Made by a program: the position numbers and the translations under genes. The notes under the pieces were generated by a model that was not told where the DNA came from, made no database searches, and saw nothing but the letters and a program-made list of their open reading frames with translations. Below are positions 24,744 to 34,417 of a stretch of DNA of 64,000 bases, piece after piece (the stretch's first letter is position 1; the number at the start of each line of letters is the position of its first letter). This DNA comes from Crossiella sp. S99.2. Lineage in GTDB: Bacteria > Actinomycetota > Actinomycetes > Mycobacteriales > Pseudonocardiaceae. Where the stretch lies: positions 868,001-932,000 of the forward strand of contig NZ_JALMDK010000001.1 of NCBI RefSeq assembly GCF_023094165.1, read 5' to 3'.

Positions 24744-25871
24744 ATGAGCGCTCCGCAGCCGCCCCAGCAGCCGTATCCAGGCCAGGGTGGGCAGCCGCAG
24801 GCTGATCCGCAGAGTGGCGCGGCCGACCCGACGCCGTCCCCGGCGCAGGGTCTGCCGACGACCACGCACACGCCGCACGCCGACACCACCCAGGTGATCT
24901 CCTCGGCGCTGGGCGCATCCGCGGGGCAGTCTGCGCAGCCCGCCAACCCGGAGGCCACCCAGGTGGTCCAGCCGGGCGGCGCCGCGCCGGCCGCACCCGC
25001 GCCGGATGCCACCCAGGTGGTGCCGCCGGGCCAGCAGCCGCCGGTGACGCCGCAGTACGCGCCGCCGTCCTTCGCCCAGCCGCAGCCCGCGCCGCAGCAG
25101 CCGACCGGGCCGCAGGCCCAGCCGCAGCAGCAGTGGGGGCAGCAGCCTCAGGCACAGCAGCCCGGTCAGCAGCAGTGGGGCCAGCAGCCCCAGCAGCAGC
25201 CCGGGTACCCGCAGACCGGCGGCCAGCCCCAGCAGCAGTGGGGCCAGCAGCCGGGCACCGGCCCGCAGCCGCAGCAGCAGTGGGGCCAGGCCCAGGCACA
25301 GCCCGGTCAGCAGCAGGGCTGGGGCCAGCAGCAGCCGCAGCAGGGTTACGGCCAGCCGCAGCAGGGCTGGGGTCAGCCCCAGCAGGGCTACGGACAGCCG
25401 TACGGCCAGGCCGCGGGCGGTGGCAACACGCTCCCGGCGGCCATGTGGGTCTCCATCGGCGCGGGTGGCCTCGGCCTGCTGCTGAACATCTTCAGCCTGA
25501 TCACCGTGCTGGGCATCCCCTCGCGCTACGTCACCGGCATGGTCTGGGTGAGCGTGGTGGTGGGCTTCCTGGTCGCCATCGGTGTCATCGTGCTGGGCTT
25601 CCTCGGCGGCTCGCAGGGCGCGAACTGGGCCCGGATCACCATCTCGGTGCTGGCCGGTCTCGGTGTGCTCGGCGGACTGAGCGGCGTCGCCGTCGGCGGG
25701 ATTCTCAGCATCCTGCCGCTGCTGCTCTGGATCGCCGTGCTGGTGCTCTGGTGGCTGCCGTCCACCACCGCAGGCATGAAGCTCAAGCAGGCGCAACGCC
25801 CGCAGCCGGGCATGTACGGCCAGCAGCAGCCGCCCTACGGCGGTGGCGGCGGGGGTTACCCCGGCTACTGA
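24744..25871 (+). CDS. Gln/Pro-rich membrane protein, DUF4190-like C-terminus
   Basis: The 375-residue protein has a long disordered N-terminal region (residues 1-230) made of Pro, Gln and Gly with repeated QQQWGQQP and QQGYGQP units, and then four hydrophobic segments between about residues 235 and 350. The C-terminal tail is again Gln/Gly/Tyr-rich (GMYGQQQPPYGGGGG). Such PQ-rich proteins with a few membrane helices are common in actinomycetes; they may sit at the septum or form condensates, but no function is proven. The gene lies between cbs and metB and ends at a strong hairpin. Confidence 0.75.
   Translation: MSAPQPPQQPYPGQGGQPQADPQSGAADPTPSPAQGLPTTTHTPHADTTQVISSALGASAGQSAQPANPEATQVVQPGGAAPAAPAPDATQVVPPGQQPPVTPQYAPPSFAQPQPAPQQPTGPQAQPQQQWGQQPQAQQPGQQQWGQQPQQQPGYPQTGGQPQQQWGQQPGTGPQPQQQWGQAQAQPGQQQGWGQQQPQQGYGQPQQGWGQPQQGYGQPYGQAAGGGNTLPAAMWVSIGAGGLGLLLNIFSLITVLGIPSRYVTGMVWVSVVVGFLVAIGVIVLGFLGGSQGANWARITISVLAGLGVLGGLSGVAVGGILSILPLLLWIAVLVLWWLPSTTAGMKLKQAQRPQPGMYGQQQPPYGGGGGGYPGY
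25110..25400 (+). repeat. In-gene low-complexity repeat encoding QQQWGQQ/QQGYGQP units
   Basis: CAGCAGCAGTGGGGCCAGCA-like units recur about ten times within the gene at 24744-25871. Repeat number may vary between strains through slippage. Confidence 0.8.
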
Positions 25872-25901
25872 GCCGTAGCGCGAAAACCGTAAACGAAACT
25901 T

Positions 25902-25931
25902 CAGCCCCCGGCCTGCCAAGGCCGGGGGCTG
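25902..25931 (+). terminator. Terminator hairpin after the Gln-rich membrane protein
   Basis: CAGCCCCCGGCC (25902-25913) pairs perfectly with 25920-25931 across a six-base loop. It follows the stop by 30 bases and ends just before the metB promoter. Confidence 0.75.
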
Positions 25932-25948
25932 ATCGTTTGCCGAGCACG

Positions 25949-25954
25949 TAGGCT
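25949..25954 (+). promoter_or_regulatory. -10 box (TAGGCT) for leaderless metB
   Basis: TAGGCT ends seven bases before the metB ATG, with no Shine-Dalgarno between them. Transcription would begin at the A of ATG or one base before. Confidence 0.5.
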
Positions 25955-25961
25955 CGGCCCC

Positions 25962-27101
25962 ATGAACGACGGCTTCGCGACCAGGGCCATTCACGCCGGC
26001 CAGGACCCCGACCCGACGACCGGGTCGGTCATCGTGCCGATCCACGCCACCTCCACCTACGCCCAGGACGGCGTCGGCGGACTGCGCGGCGGCTATGAGT
26101 ACTCCCGCACCGGGAATCCCACCCGGACCGCGCTGGAGACCTGCCTGGCCTCGCTGGAAGGCGGCAGGCACGCCCGCGCGTTCGCCTCCGGCATGTCCGC
26201 CACCGACGCGGTGCTCCGCTCGGTGCTGCGCCCCGGCGACCACCTGATCATCCCGGACGACGCCTACGGCGGCACCTTCCGGCTGGTGGACAAGGTGCTC
26301 TCGCAGTGGGGCATCGAGCACACCCCGGTCCCGGTCTCCGATGTGGACGCCGTGCGGGCCGCGGTCCGGCCCAGCACCAAGCTGCTGTGGGTGGAGACGC
26401 CCACCAACCCGCTGCTCAACATCGCCGACATCGCCGCGCTGGCCGGCGTGGCCCAGACCGCGGGCGCGAAGCTGGTGGTGGACAACACCTTCGCCTCCCC
26501 GTACCTGCAGAACCCCCTTGAATTCGGCGCCGACGTGGTGCTGCACTCCACCACCAAGTACATCGGCGGCCACTCCGACGTGGTCGGCGGCGCGCTGATC
26601 ACCAGCGACGACGAGCTGGCCGAGCAGTTCGCGTTCATCCAGAACGGCGCGGGCGCGGTGCCCGGCCCGTTCGACGCCTGGCTGACCCTGCGCGGCCTGA
26701 AGACCCTCGCGGTCCGGATGGACAAGCACAGCGACAACGCCGAGCTGATCACCCAGGCCCTGCTCGACCACCCCAGGGTCGGCGCGGTGCTCTACCCGGG
26801 CCTGGCCGACCACCCCGGCCACCACGTGGCGGCCAAGCAGATGCGCCGCTTCGGCGGGATGATCTCCTTCACCGTCACCGGCGGCGAGCAGGCCGCGCTG
26901 GACGTCTGCGCCAAGACCCGGCTGTTCACCCTGGCCGAATCCCTCGGCGGGGTGGAGTCGCTGATCGAGCACCCGGGCAAGATGACGCACGCCAGCACCG
27001 CCGGCTCGCTGCTGCAGGTCCCGGCCGACCTGGTGCGCGTCTCGGTGGGCATCGAGGACGGCGCCGACCTGGTCGCCGACCTGCTGCAGGCGCTGGACTG
27101 A
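25962..27101 (+). CDS. metB: Cystathionine gamma-synthase
   Basis: The 379-residue PLP enzyme has all Cys/Met metabolism family blocks: GFATRAIHAGQDPDPTTGSV, YEYSRTGNPTR, ASGMSATDAVL, the PLP Lys199 in HSTTKYIGGHSD and a C-terminal SLGGVESLIEHPGKMTHAS. It uses an activated homoserine ester plus cysteine to make cystathionine; some actinobacterial members also cleave cystathionine (gamma-lyase), and sequence reading alone cannot separate the two. The nearby cystathionine beta-synthase makes a gamma-lyase side activity physiologically useful. Leaderless start is likely. Confidence 0.93.
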   Translation: MNDGFATRAIHAGQDPDPTTGSVIVPIHATSTYAQDGVGGLRGGYEYSRTGNPTRTALETCLASLEGGRHARAFASGMSATDAVLRSVLRPGDHLIIPDDAYGGTFRLVDKVLSQWGIEHTPVPVSDVDAVRAAVRPSTKLLWVETPTNPLLNIADIAALAGVAQTAGAKLVVDNTFASPYLQNPLEFGADVVLHSTTKYIGGHSDVVGGALITSDDELAEQFAFIQNGAGAVPGPFDAWLTLRGLKTLAVRMDKHSDNAELITQALLDHPRVGAVLYPGLADHPGHHVAAKQMRRFGGMISFTVTGGEQAALDVCAKTRLFTLAESLGGVESLIEHPGKMTHASTAGSLLQVPADLVRVSVGIEDGADLVADLLQALD

Positions 27102-27140
27102 GCACGCGGGGGTAGAGCCTGCCCCCGGACGAGGTCGGCA

Positions 27141-27165
27141 GCCCGCGCCAGTGCCCGGCGCGGGC
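27141..27165 (+). terminator. Hairpin between metB and the esterase-like gene
   Basis: GCCCGCGCC (27141-27149) pairs with GGCGCGGGC (27157-27165) across seven bases. It may end metB transcription; it also lies only 12 bases before the next start codon and could affect its translation. Confidence 0.45.
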
Positions 27166-27177
27166 TCGCCGACCAGC

Positions 27178-28485
27178 ATGGACCGCATGGCAAGTCAGCG
27201 AACTCAGCTCAGCAGGCGGGCACTGCTCGCGACCGCGGTGGTCGTGACAGGGGCGCTGCTGACCCCCGTCGTGGCCCAGGCCGCACCGGACCCGGTGCGT
27301 GCGCTCGAACAAGCCGCACACCCGTTGCGCGGCACCGAACCTGGTCGTGGCCACGCCGACCTGCGCGCCCTGGGCCGCATGATCGGCGAAGCCAAGGTGG
27401 TCGGCCTCGGCGAGGCCACCCACGGCTCGCACGAGTTCTTCACCATGAAGGAGCGGGTCTTCCGCCACCTGGTGCAGGAGAAGGGTTTCCGGGCTTTCGC
27501 GCTGGAGATGAGCTGGCCGGCCGGGCTCAAGATCAACGAGTTTCTGCAGACCGGCGAGGGCGACGCGCGCGCGATCGCCAAGGAGACGCTGAGCGGCTCA
27601 CCCTGGGATCGCGAGGAGTTCGTCAGCCTCATCCAGTGGATGCGCGAGCACAACCGGCGCAACCCCGGCCGCACCGTGCACTTCGTCGGCGATGACCTCG
27701 GCGCGCCCAGGGTGGGCGCGGAATTCTTCGACCGGGTGACCGGCTACCTGCCCGCGCTGCACGAGTACTACACCGGCCTGCGCCCACTGGATGACGTCTT
27801 CGCCTACCTCGGCAAGCCCGTCCAGGAACGCAGGCGGCTGGCCGAGCGGGCCCAGCAGGCCCTGGACCTGCTCAGTGGCCTGCCCCGGCACGGCGAGCAG
27901 TTCGAGTGGGCCGTGCAGAACGCCCGCTCCATCGCCCAGACCGCGCACTTCCTCACCCTGGATCCGGCCGACCCGGCCGGGCTCGCGGAGTTCCAGCGGT
28001 TCCGGGACCAGGCGATGGCGGACAACGTGCTCTGGTGGCAGCGGCGCACCGGGCACAAGATCCTGGTCTCGGCGCACAACGACCACATCGGGTACGTCGC
28101 CAGCGACCCCAAGGCTTACCCCAAGACGCAAGGCGCGTTCCTGCGGGAGCGGCTCGGCCCGGACTACCTGCCGGTCGGCTTCACCTTCAACCAGGGCTCG
28201 ATGCTGGCCAAGGACACCGCCCTCGGCGGGGACTGGAAGAAGTTCACCGTGGACGCGGCCAGGCCGGGCTGGAACGAGCACACCCTGGACCGGGTCCGCC
28301 ACCGGGACTACTACCTCGACCTGCGCACCGCGCCGCCCACCGCCAGGGACTGGCTCAACCGCGCCCGGCCGACCCGTGGCTTCGGCACCCAATATCCGCA
28401 CCCGCTGGCCGATGTCGCGCTCGCCCGTGCCTACGACGTGCTGATCCACCTGCACGAGGTGCGGGAAGCGGACCTGCCGAAGTGA
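27178..28485 (+). CDS. Erythromycin esterase family protein with Tat-type signal
   Basis: This 435-residue protein carries an N-terminal twin-arginine-like signal (QLSRRALLATAVVVTGALLT, ending VAQAAP). The erythromycin esterase fold follows: VVGLGEATHGSHEFF (Glu and His of the active site), FALEMSWPAGL, FVGDDLGAPRVG, VSAHNDHIGYVAS with the second His, and FNQGSML. Characterised Ere enzymes hydrolyse the macrolactone ring in the cytoplasm. An exported member suggests a different, possibly cell-surface, substrate. The first ATG has no clear ribosome site; the ATG three codons later (27187) is an alternative. Confidence 0.82.
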   Translation: MDRMASQRTQLSRRALLATAVVVTGALLTPVVAQAAPDPVRALEQAAHPLRGTEPGRGHADLRALGRMIGEAKVVGLGEATHGSHEFFTMKERVFRHLVQEKGFRAFALEMSWPAGLKINEFLQTGEGDARAIAKETLSGSPWDREEFVSLIQWMREHNRRNPGRTVHFVGDDLGAPRVGAEFFDRVTGYLPALHEYYTGLRPLDDVFAYLGKPVQERRRLAERAQQALDLLSGLPRHGEQFEWAVQNARSIAQTAHFLTLDPADPAGLAEFQRFRDQAMADNVLWWQRRTGHKILVSAHNDHIGYVASDPKAYPKTQGAFLRERLGPDYLPVGFTFNQGSMLAKDTALGGDWKKFTVDAARPGWNEHTLDRVRHRDYYLDLRTAPPTARDWLNRARPTRGFGTQYPHPLADVALARAYDVLIHLHEVREADLPK

Positions 28486-28731
28486 TCAGACGCCGGGTGG
28501 GGACTGCTGTTCGGCCGGCTTGACCGGCTCGGGCTGCTTGGGGCCCACCGGCAGGTCGTCCCGCTCCACACAGCCGCCGATCAGCTCGACGATGCCGTTG
28601 TGCTGGACGTACTGGCCGGGATCGTGGCAGCTCACCCGCACCACGGTGAAGACCGCGGCCCCGGTCAGCAGCGCGGCGGTGCTGAGCGCGACCGCCAGCG
28701 GCAGCGCACCGCTGCTTCGCACTCGTGCCAT
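28486..28731 (-). CDS. Small membrane protein, 81 residues
   Basis: I do not recognise it. Residues 9-32 form one hydrophobic helix (LPLAVALSTAALLTGAAVFTVV), followed by an external part with two Cys residues (VSCHDPGQYVQHN and GGCVERDDLPVG) that could form a disulphide, and a Pro/Gln tail. Its stop directly abuts the convergent esterase stop. Base composition matches the neighbours. It may be cotranscribed with nothing else. Confidence 0.55.
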   Translation of the reverse strand: MARVRSSGALPLAVALSTAALLTGAAVFTVVRVSCHDPGQYVQHNGIVELIGGCVERDDLPVGPKQPEPVKPAEQQSPPGV

Positions 28732-28773
28732 CCGGCCACCTCCGAGCCCAGCCCTCGCGTAAGCCTACCGAAC

Positions 28774-28840
28774 ACCGCGCGGCCGGGCGGACCTTCCCCG
28801 GGATCGCTATCCCAAGGAACGGTTCGCCCGGCCGCGCGGT
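28774..28840 (-). terminator. Large hairpin terminator of the HPPD gene
   Basis: A perfect 16-bp stem (28774-28789 with 28825-28840) encloses a second small hairpin (GGGAT/ATCCC). It begins eight bases after the hppD stop codon on the minus strand. Confidence 0.75.
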
Positions 28841-28848
28841 TCAGTTCG

Positions 28849-30078
<1,230 letters not shown>

Positions 30079-30127
30079 TCAATTCGGTGTCCGCAGCATG
30101 AGGTCGCGTGACAAGCTGTGCAACACT

Positions 30128-30141
30128 CAGTAAATTCACTG
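30128..30141. promoter_or_regulatory. Candidate Lrp/AsnC operator between hppD and its regulator
   Basis: CAGTAAATTCACTG is a near-perfect palindrome (12 of 14 positions) around AATT. A half-site CTCAGT recurs at 30151-30156 about two helical turns away. It lies in the 152-bp divergent spacer, as expected for an autoregulating Lrp/AsnC protein. A TAATAT -10 box at 30165-30170 can serve the regulator gene. Confidence 0.5.
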
Positions 30142-30206
30142 GGCAATCTGCTCAGTACCACCAGGTAATATCCGATCAGAGTGAGCAGACTGACCAGGAG
30201 GTGTGC

Positions 30207-30698
30207 GTGCTTCCCGCCGACGACGAGGCGCTGGACGCGCTGGATGCCCGGCTGTTGCTGCTGCTGACCGACGAGCCGAGGCTGGGCGTGCTGGAGTGCT
30301 CGCGGCGGCTGGGCGTGGCCCGGGGCACCGTGCAGGCCCGGCTGGACCGGCTGGTCAGCCGGGGTGTGCTCGGCGGCTTCCCGCCCGCGCTGGACCTGGC
30401 CGCGATGGGCTACGGCCTGACCGCCTTCGCCGTGCTGGAGATCGCCCAGGGCCACCGCGGCGAGGTGACCGCGCACCTGGCCGCGATCGACGAGGTGTGC
30501 GAGGTGCACGCCACCACCGGCCAGGGCGATCTGCTGGTGCGCATGGTGGCCAGGGACAACGACGACCTGCAGCGGGTGATCGACGAGGTGGTCGACGTCG
30601 AGGGCGTGCGGCGCACCTCCACCTCGATCGCGCTGTCCACCCCGGTCCGCACCAGAGTGAGACCTTTGCTGGAACGGCTGGTCGGCGACGGGCGATGA
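30207..30698 (+). CDS. Lrp/AsnC-family regulator, probable regulator of hppD
   Basis: The 163-residue protein has an AsnC-type helix-turn-helix (LDALDARLLLLLTDEPRLGV then SRRLGVARGTVQARLDRLVSRGVL) and a C-terminal RAM ligand domain (YGLTAFAVLEI, VCEVHATTGQGDLLVRMVARDNDDLQRVIDEV). The GTG at 30207 is chosen over earlier frames because AGGAGG lies about five bases upstream. Divergence from hppD with a palindrome between them suggests it senses tyrosine, phenylpyruvate or a related aromatic and controls HPPD. Confidence 0.85.
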   Translation: MLPADDEALDALDARLLLLLTDEPRLGVLECSRRLGVARGTVQARLDRLVSRGVLGGFPPALDLAAMGYGLTAFAVLEIAQGHRGEVTAHLAAIDEVCEVHATTGQGDLLVRMVARDNDDLQRVIDEVVDVEGVRRTSTSIALSTPVRTRVRPLLERLVGDGR

Positions 30699-30714
30699 GC
30701 CCATCCTGGGAGGT

Positions 30715-31062
30715 ATGCGTGCGCACGAGGTGGAGATCGGCGCGACCTACCGGGTTCGGCCGCAGCACGACCACGGCACCCTGGCCTGGCTGTTCAGCGG
30801 ACCGGACGAGTTCGAGCTGACCGTCACCGGCGCCGGCGCGATGCTGGGCGAGGTGTCCGCGGTGGTCGGGGTCCGGGTGATCGACCGGCACAACGTCAGC
30901 CTGCCGCTGCCGCCCGAACAGGCCCAGCGGATGGGCCTGCCGGCGGGGGTGGACTATCTGGTGCAGGGCGTCCTGGTGGACGCCGCGTCCGGGGCGCTGG
31001 TGAGCAGGCCGACCATGGAGTCGGTCACGGTGCCGGTGAGCTGGCTGTTCCCGGTGGCCTGA
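30715..31062 (+). CDS. Hypothetical protein, 115 residues
   Basis: I do not recognise the family. The sequence is a small soluble protein with a beta-rich pattern (YRVRPQHDHGTLAWLFSGPDEF; ELTVTGAGAMLGEVSAVVGV; LVQGVLVDAASGALVSRPTM). It begins 16 bases after the Lrp-type gene, with GGGAGG only one base from the ATG, so the start is uncertain. It is probably cotranscribed with the regulator. No membrane segment. Confidence 0.5.
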   Translation: MRAHEVEIGATYRVRPQHDHGTLAWLFSGPDEFELTVTGAGAMLGEVSAVVGVRVIDRHNVSLPLPPEQAQRMGLPAGVDYLVQGVLVDAASGALVSRPTMESVTVPVSWLFPVA

Positions 31063-31179
31063 CCGAACTGTCGCGGGGAGCCCGGCTGCCCATCCTCGGT
31101 GATCTTGGTTACCCGCCGGCCGCGGTGCTCGCGCGGCCCGCCGGGATGAACCACCTCAGCCTGCTCTGAACGCACCGAA

Positions 31180-31204
31180 CGGGCCCGGGGAAGTCCCGGG
31201 CCCG
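31180..31204 (-). terminator. Hairpin after greA
   Basis: CGGGCCCGGG (31180-31189) pairs with CCCGGGCCCG (31195-31204) across five bases. It lies 17 bases beyond the greA stop on the minus strand. No T tract. Confidence 0.55.
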
Positions 31205-31221
31205 CTCAGTGAAAGCGCTGG

Positions 31222-31707
31222 TCAGCTCTGGTACGGCACCGCGTCCAGCAGGGTGACCTTCATGGTGCGGCCGTTCGGCGTCGCGTACTCGCGGGTCTCG
31301 CCGACCTTGGCCTGCAGCAGCGCCGCGCCCAGCGGGGAACTCGGCGAGTAGACCTCCAGGTCACCGTGCGAACCCTCCTCGCGGGTGGCCAGCAGGAAGG
31401 TCTCTTTCTCGTCATCACCGTCGTAGCGGATGGTGACGACCATGCCCGGCTGGGCGATGCCCGAGTCAGTGGGCGCCTCACCCACCTTGGCCTGTCGCAA
31501 CAGCTCCTGGAGCTGCCGGATCCGGCCCTCCTGCTTGCCCTGTTCCTCGCGCGCGGCGTGATAGCCACCGTTCTCCCGGAGGTCGCCCTCCTCACGGCGG
31601 GCGTTGATCTCCGCGGCGATGACCGGACGGTTGGCAATGAGATCGTCCAGCTCGTGCTTGAGCCGGTCGAAAGCATCCTGGGTCAGCCAGGTCACGGTCT
31701 CGGCCAC
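31222..31707 (-). CDS. greA: Transcription elongation factor GreA
   Basis: The 161-residue protein has the N-terminal coiled coil ([17 protein letters not shown] through [15 protein letters not shown]). The tip [17 protein letters not shown] carries the acidic Asp and Glu that enter the RNA polymerase secondary channel and promote transcript cleavage. A C-terminal FKBP-like domain follows ([24 protein letters not shown]). The GTG at 31707 is chosen because AGGAG lies eight bases upstream; GTG at 31713 is too close to it. A housekeeping gene with its own terminator. Confidence 0.95.
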   Translation of the reverse strand: MAETVTWLTQDAFDRLKHELDDLIANRPVIAAEINARREEGDLRENGGYHAAREEQGKQEGRIRQLQELLRQAKVGEAPTDSGIAQPGMVVTIRYDGDDEKETFLLATREEGSHGDLEVYSPSSPLGAALLQAKVGETREYATPNGRTMKVTLLDAVPYQS

Positions 31708-31886
31708 GGTCACCACTCCTCGTCTCCTCCAGGCCCACGGCTGTGGGCTGGTCGCTCCTGGCAGGGCTGCACCAGGAAACGGAAAAACACGGCCCACGCC
31801 GGGGCCGTGCTGTCAGGCGAGGGTAACATGGTTACGTGTTCAGCGGGTGGAAATTACGGCTGGCGAGGACCGCTGGCAGGCGCAGT

Positions 31887-32324
31887 TCACCCGCTTGGCC
31901 GCGTGGTGGTCGACAGGTACTCCGGGACCTGGTATGAGCACCCGAACACCACCGCGGTGATGCCCGGCCGGGAGGTCTTGATCACGGCGGACTCGATCAC
32001 CGTGCTCTCGCTGGGCGCGATGTAGACCTCGCGCCGGCCGACCTCGTCGCCGTCCTTGGACCGGGCCCGGACCACGCACACCGCGGGGCGCTCCGGCTGG
32101 TCCCGCGCGACCTCGAAGCTGATCTTCACCGATGTGGGATCGAGCACCTCGTACGCGGTCTGCTTGCCCTCGATCGGCGTGACGCCGAGGTTGCGGTAGC
32201 CGACAAAAGCCAGCACCCCGCCCACGGACAGGCCCGCGACCAGCAGTGCTACCCGCACCCAGGGGGGTGTCCTTCGATCGGAGGACCGGCCATAACGACC
32301 CTCCGGCAGTGGACGCTCACCCAT
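31887..32324 (-). CDS. DUF4307 membrane protein
   Basis: The 145-residue protein starts at the ATG with CAGGAGG nine bases upstream. A short cytoplasmic N-terminus (Arg-rich) leads to one membrane helix (WVRVALLVAGLSVGGVLAFV), and the rest is external: YEVLDPTSVKISFEVARDQPERPAVCVVRARSKDGDEVG and VFGCSYQVPEYL (partly quoted). This matches DUF4307, which in actinobacteria is regularly divergent from mca, as here (32452). Function unknown; the link with mycothiol enzymes is positional. Confidence 0.85.
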   Translation of the reverse strand: MGERPLPEGRYGRSSDRRTPPWVRVALLVAGLSVGGVLAFVGYRNLGVTPIEGKQTAYEVLDPTSVKISFEVARDQPERPAVCVVRARSKDGDEVGRREVYIAPSESTVIESAVIKTSRPGITAVVFGCSYQVPEYLSTTTRPSG

Positions 32325-32451
32325 CGACGCGGACCTCCTGGCCGTCTTTGTCGTACCCGCAGGGAACAATGGGCTGCGACGCCCGCGTTGAGTATCCATG
32401 ACCGCGCCGACTGGGGGTCGCGCCGGGCTGACGAGAGGACCACGAACACCC

Positions 32452-33333
32452 ATGGCAGAGAAGCTGCGCCTGATGACGGTGCACGCCCACCCTGACGACG
32501 AGTCCAGCAAGGGCGCCGCCACCACGGCGAAGCTGGTGGCCGACGGGCATGAGGTCATGGTCGTGACCTGCACCGGGGGCGAGGCGGGCAGCATCCTCAA
32601 CCCGGCGATGGACCGGCCGGAGATCGTAAACAACCTGGCCGCGGTGCGCCGCGAGGAGATGGCCAGGGCCGCGGAGATCCTCAAGGTCCAGCACCACTGG
32701 CTGCCCTACGTCGACTCCGGCCTGCCCGAGGGCGACCCGCTGCCGCCGCTGCCCGAGGGCTGCTTCGCGCTGGTGCCGCTGGAGGAGTCCACCGCCGAGC
32801 TGGTCAAGATCGTGCGCGAGTTCCGCCCGCACGTGATGATCACCTACGACGAGAACGGCGGGTACCCGCACCCGGACCACATCCGCTGCCACGAGGTCTC
32901 GGTGGCCGCCTTCGAGGCCGCGGGCGACCCGGACCGCTTCCCCGAGGCAGGCGAGCCCTGGCAGCCGCTGAAGCTCTACTACTCGCACGGCTTCTCCCGG
33001 AAGAAGCTGATCACCTTCCACGAGACCCTGCTCGCGCGCGGGCTGGAGTCGCCGTATGAGGAGTGGCTCAAGCACTGGGACTCGGACAAGCCCGATGTGA
33101 TGGAGCGGGTGACGACCCAGGTGGAGTGCGGGGAGTACTTTGAGGTCCGGGACGAGGCGCTGAAGGCGCACGCCACCCAGATCGACCCGACCAGCAGGTG
33201 GTTCGCGGTCCCGCTGGACCTCCAGCGGGAGGTGTGGCCCACCGAGGAGTACGAGTTGGCCCGCTCGCTGGTCGACACCACGTTGCCGGAGGATGACCTG
33301 TTCGCCGGCGTCCTGACCCAGGTGCGTACATGA
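32452..33333 (+). CDS. mca: Mycothiol S-conjugate amidase
   Basis: The 293-residue zinc enzyme cleaves mycothiol S-conjugates to release mercapturic acids for export, a detoxification step unique to actinomycetes. Zinc ligands are visible in [10 protein letters not shown] (His-x-x-Asp-Asp) and in [13 protein letters not shown] (His). Other family motifs are [21 protein letters not shown] and [12 protein letters not shown]. The C-terminal half with [17 protein letters not shown] favours Mca over the close relative MshB. The ATG at 32452 is the conserved start. It overlaps the next gene by four bases. Confidence 0.95.
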   Translation: MAEKLRLMTVHAHPDDESSKGAATTAKLVADGHEVMVVTCTGGEAGSILNPAMDRPEIVNNLAAVRREEMARAAEILKVQHHWLPYVDSGLPEGDPLPPLPEGCFALVPLEESTAELVKIVREFRPHVMITYDENGGYPHPDHIRCHEVSVAAFEAAGDPDRFPEAGEPWQPLKLYYSHGFSRKKLITFHETLLARGLESPYEEWLKHWDSDKPDVMERVTTQVECGEYFEVRDEALKAHATQIDPTSRWFAVPLDLQREVWPTEEYELARSLVDTTLPEDDLFAGVLTQVRT

Positions 33334-33641
33334 CTTTGCTCGACACGGTTGGCCACCACGAGACGACCGCTCTCGTGGTGGCTCAGCCGAAGAAGCCGGA
33401 GGAGCCCGGCGGCCGCGGCGAGGACTTCGGCAAGTCCAGCCCGGTGGGGCTGGTCCTGCTGATCCTGTTCTTCATCGCGGTGGGTTTCCTGGTGCGCTCG
33501 ATGAACAAGCACCTGCGCAAGCTGCCCGCCAGCTTCGACAAGGACGCCCCGGCGGCCGAGGAGACCCCGGCGGCCCCGGAACCGGCGGAGAAACCCGCCG
33601 AGTCCAAGGCCAAGCCCGAGGCCACCTCCGGCGCTTCCTAA
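33330..33641 (+). CDS. Small membrane protein coupled to mca
   Basis: The 103-residue protein begins in an ATGA overlap with mca. It has one central membrane helix ([20 protein letters not shown]) followed by [14 protein letters not shown] and a disordered Ala/Glu/Pro/Lys tail. Small proteins of this design follow mca in many actinobacteria and may act as a membrane accessory for mycothiol or conjugate export; this is inference from position. No enzymatic motif is present. Confidence 0.8.
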   Translation: MTLLDTVGHHETTALVVAQPKKPEEPGGRGEDFGKSSPVGLVLLILFFIAVGFLVRSMNKHLRKLPASFDKDAPAAEETPAAPEPAEKPAESKAKPEATSGAS

Positions 33642-34417
33642 GGCCGCAGCCGTAGCACCAGCTGGTGCATGTCCTCGTGCACGGACGGCTCCTGCGGCAG
33701 CGCGGAGCCGTTCTCGGCCACGTCCAGCCATTCCAGCCAGCTGAGCAGGTCCGCGGCCAGGGTCTCCGCGTCCGGCGCGCCGGAGACCGAGTCCAGTGGC
33801 CGGTGCTCGCCCTCGACCTTGGCCGTGATCAGCTCGGTCAGGTAGCCGGGTCCGCCCTGGGCCTCGATCAGGCTGGGCAGGTGGGCCAGCACCTGGCCGG
33901 TGCGCAGCAGGTGCACCCCGGTGAGCAGCGCGCGGAAGGTGTAGAGCAGCGGTTTCAGCTCGCCGTTGCGTTCGAAGAGCCGCCACTGGGTCTTGGCGAA
34001 GCCGCGGTAGTGGTGGGCGTGCCTGCTGGTCAGGAACCCCGGCGCGAGCGCGATCAGCTCCTGGTGTGCCTCGGTGCTGTGCACCACCAGCGGGGAGAGC
34101 AGCTGTTCGGCGACATAGCCGTTGGGGCGTAACAACAATCGGGCGAACTTGGCGATGTCGTGGGTGACCAGGTCCAGTTCGGTGCCCTCGTGCTCCCACA
34201 TCCGTTCGACCGTCTCCGGTCCGTAGCGCAGGCCGGCCAGCTCGCTGGTGGCGAGCAGGTGCACCCCGCGCAGGTCCACGTCGGAATCCTTCGACGGGAA
34301 GCCGTACAGGTGCGCCCCGGAGACGGTGGCGAACACCAGCGGGCGGTCCTGTTCGGCCACGATGCCGGTCAGCGCCGTGGCGTCCAGGTTGGCGGTGCTC
34401 AGGTCTTGCAAGCTCAC
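33638..34417 (-). CDS. YcgL-like nucleotidyltransferase A (DNA polymerase beta superfamily)
   Basis: This 259-residue protein has a pol-beta-type nucleotidyltransferase core near residue 30: VFATVSGAHLYGFPSKDSDVDLRGVH. The DSDVD acidic pair that binds metal is kept, but the usual Gly-Ser before it reads Gly-Ala. The rest is helical (YRGFAKTQWRLFERNGELKP, LLTGVHLLRTGQ). It belongs with COG3541-type (YcgL) predicted nucleotidyltransferases. Its GTG overlaps the stop of nucleotidyltransferase B by four bases, making it the last gene of the Hen1-Pnkp operon. It likely adds nucleotides or nucleotidyl groups to RNA ends or proteins; unproven. Confidence 0.78.
   Translation of the reverse strand: MSLQDLSTANLDATALTGIVAEQDRPLVFATVSGAHLYGFPSKDSDVDLRGVHLLATSELAGLRYGPETVERMWEHEGTELDLVTHDIAKFARLLLRPNGYVAEQLLSPLVVHSTEAHQELIALAPGFLTSRHAHHYRGFAKTQWRLFERNGELKPLLYTFRALLTGVHLLRTGQVLAHLPSLIEAQGGPGYLTELITAKVEGEHRPLDSVSGAPDAETLAADLLSWLEWLDVAENGSALPQEPSVHEDMHQLVLRLRP

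Noticed and set aside
25110-25400. Periodic repeats that might be taken for a CRISPR array
   Set aside because: They are in-frame codon repeats for Gln/Trp/Gly units within a protein gene, without unique spacers or cas genes.
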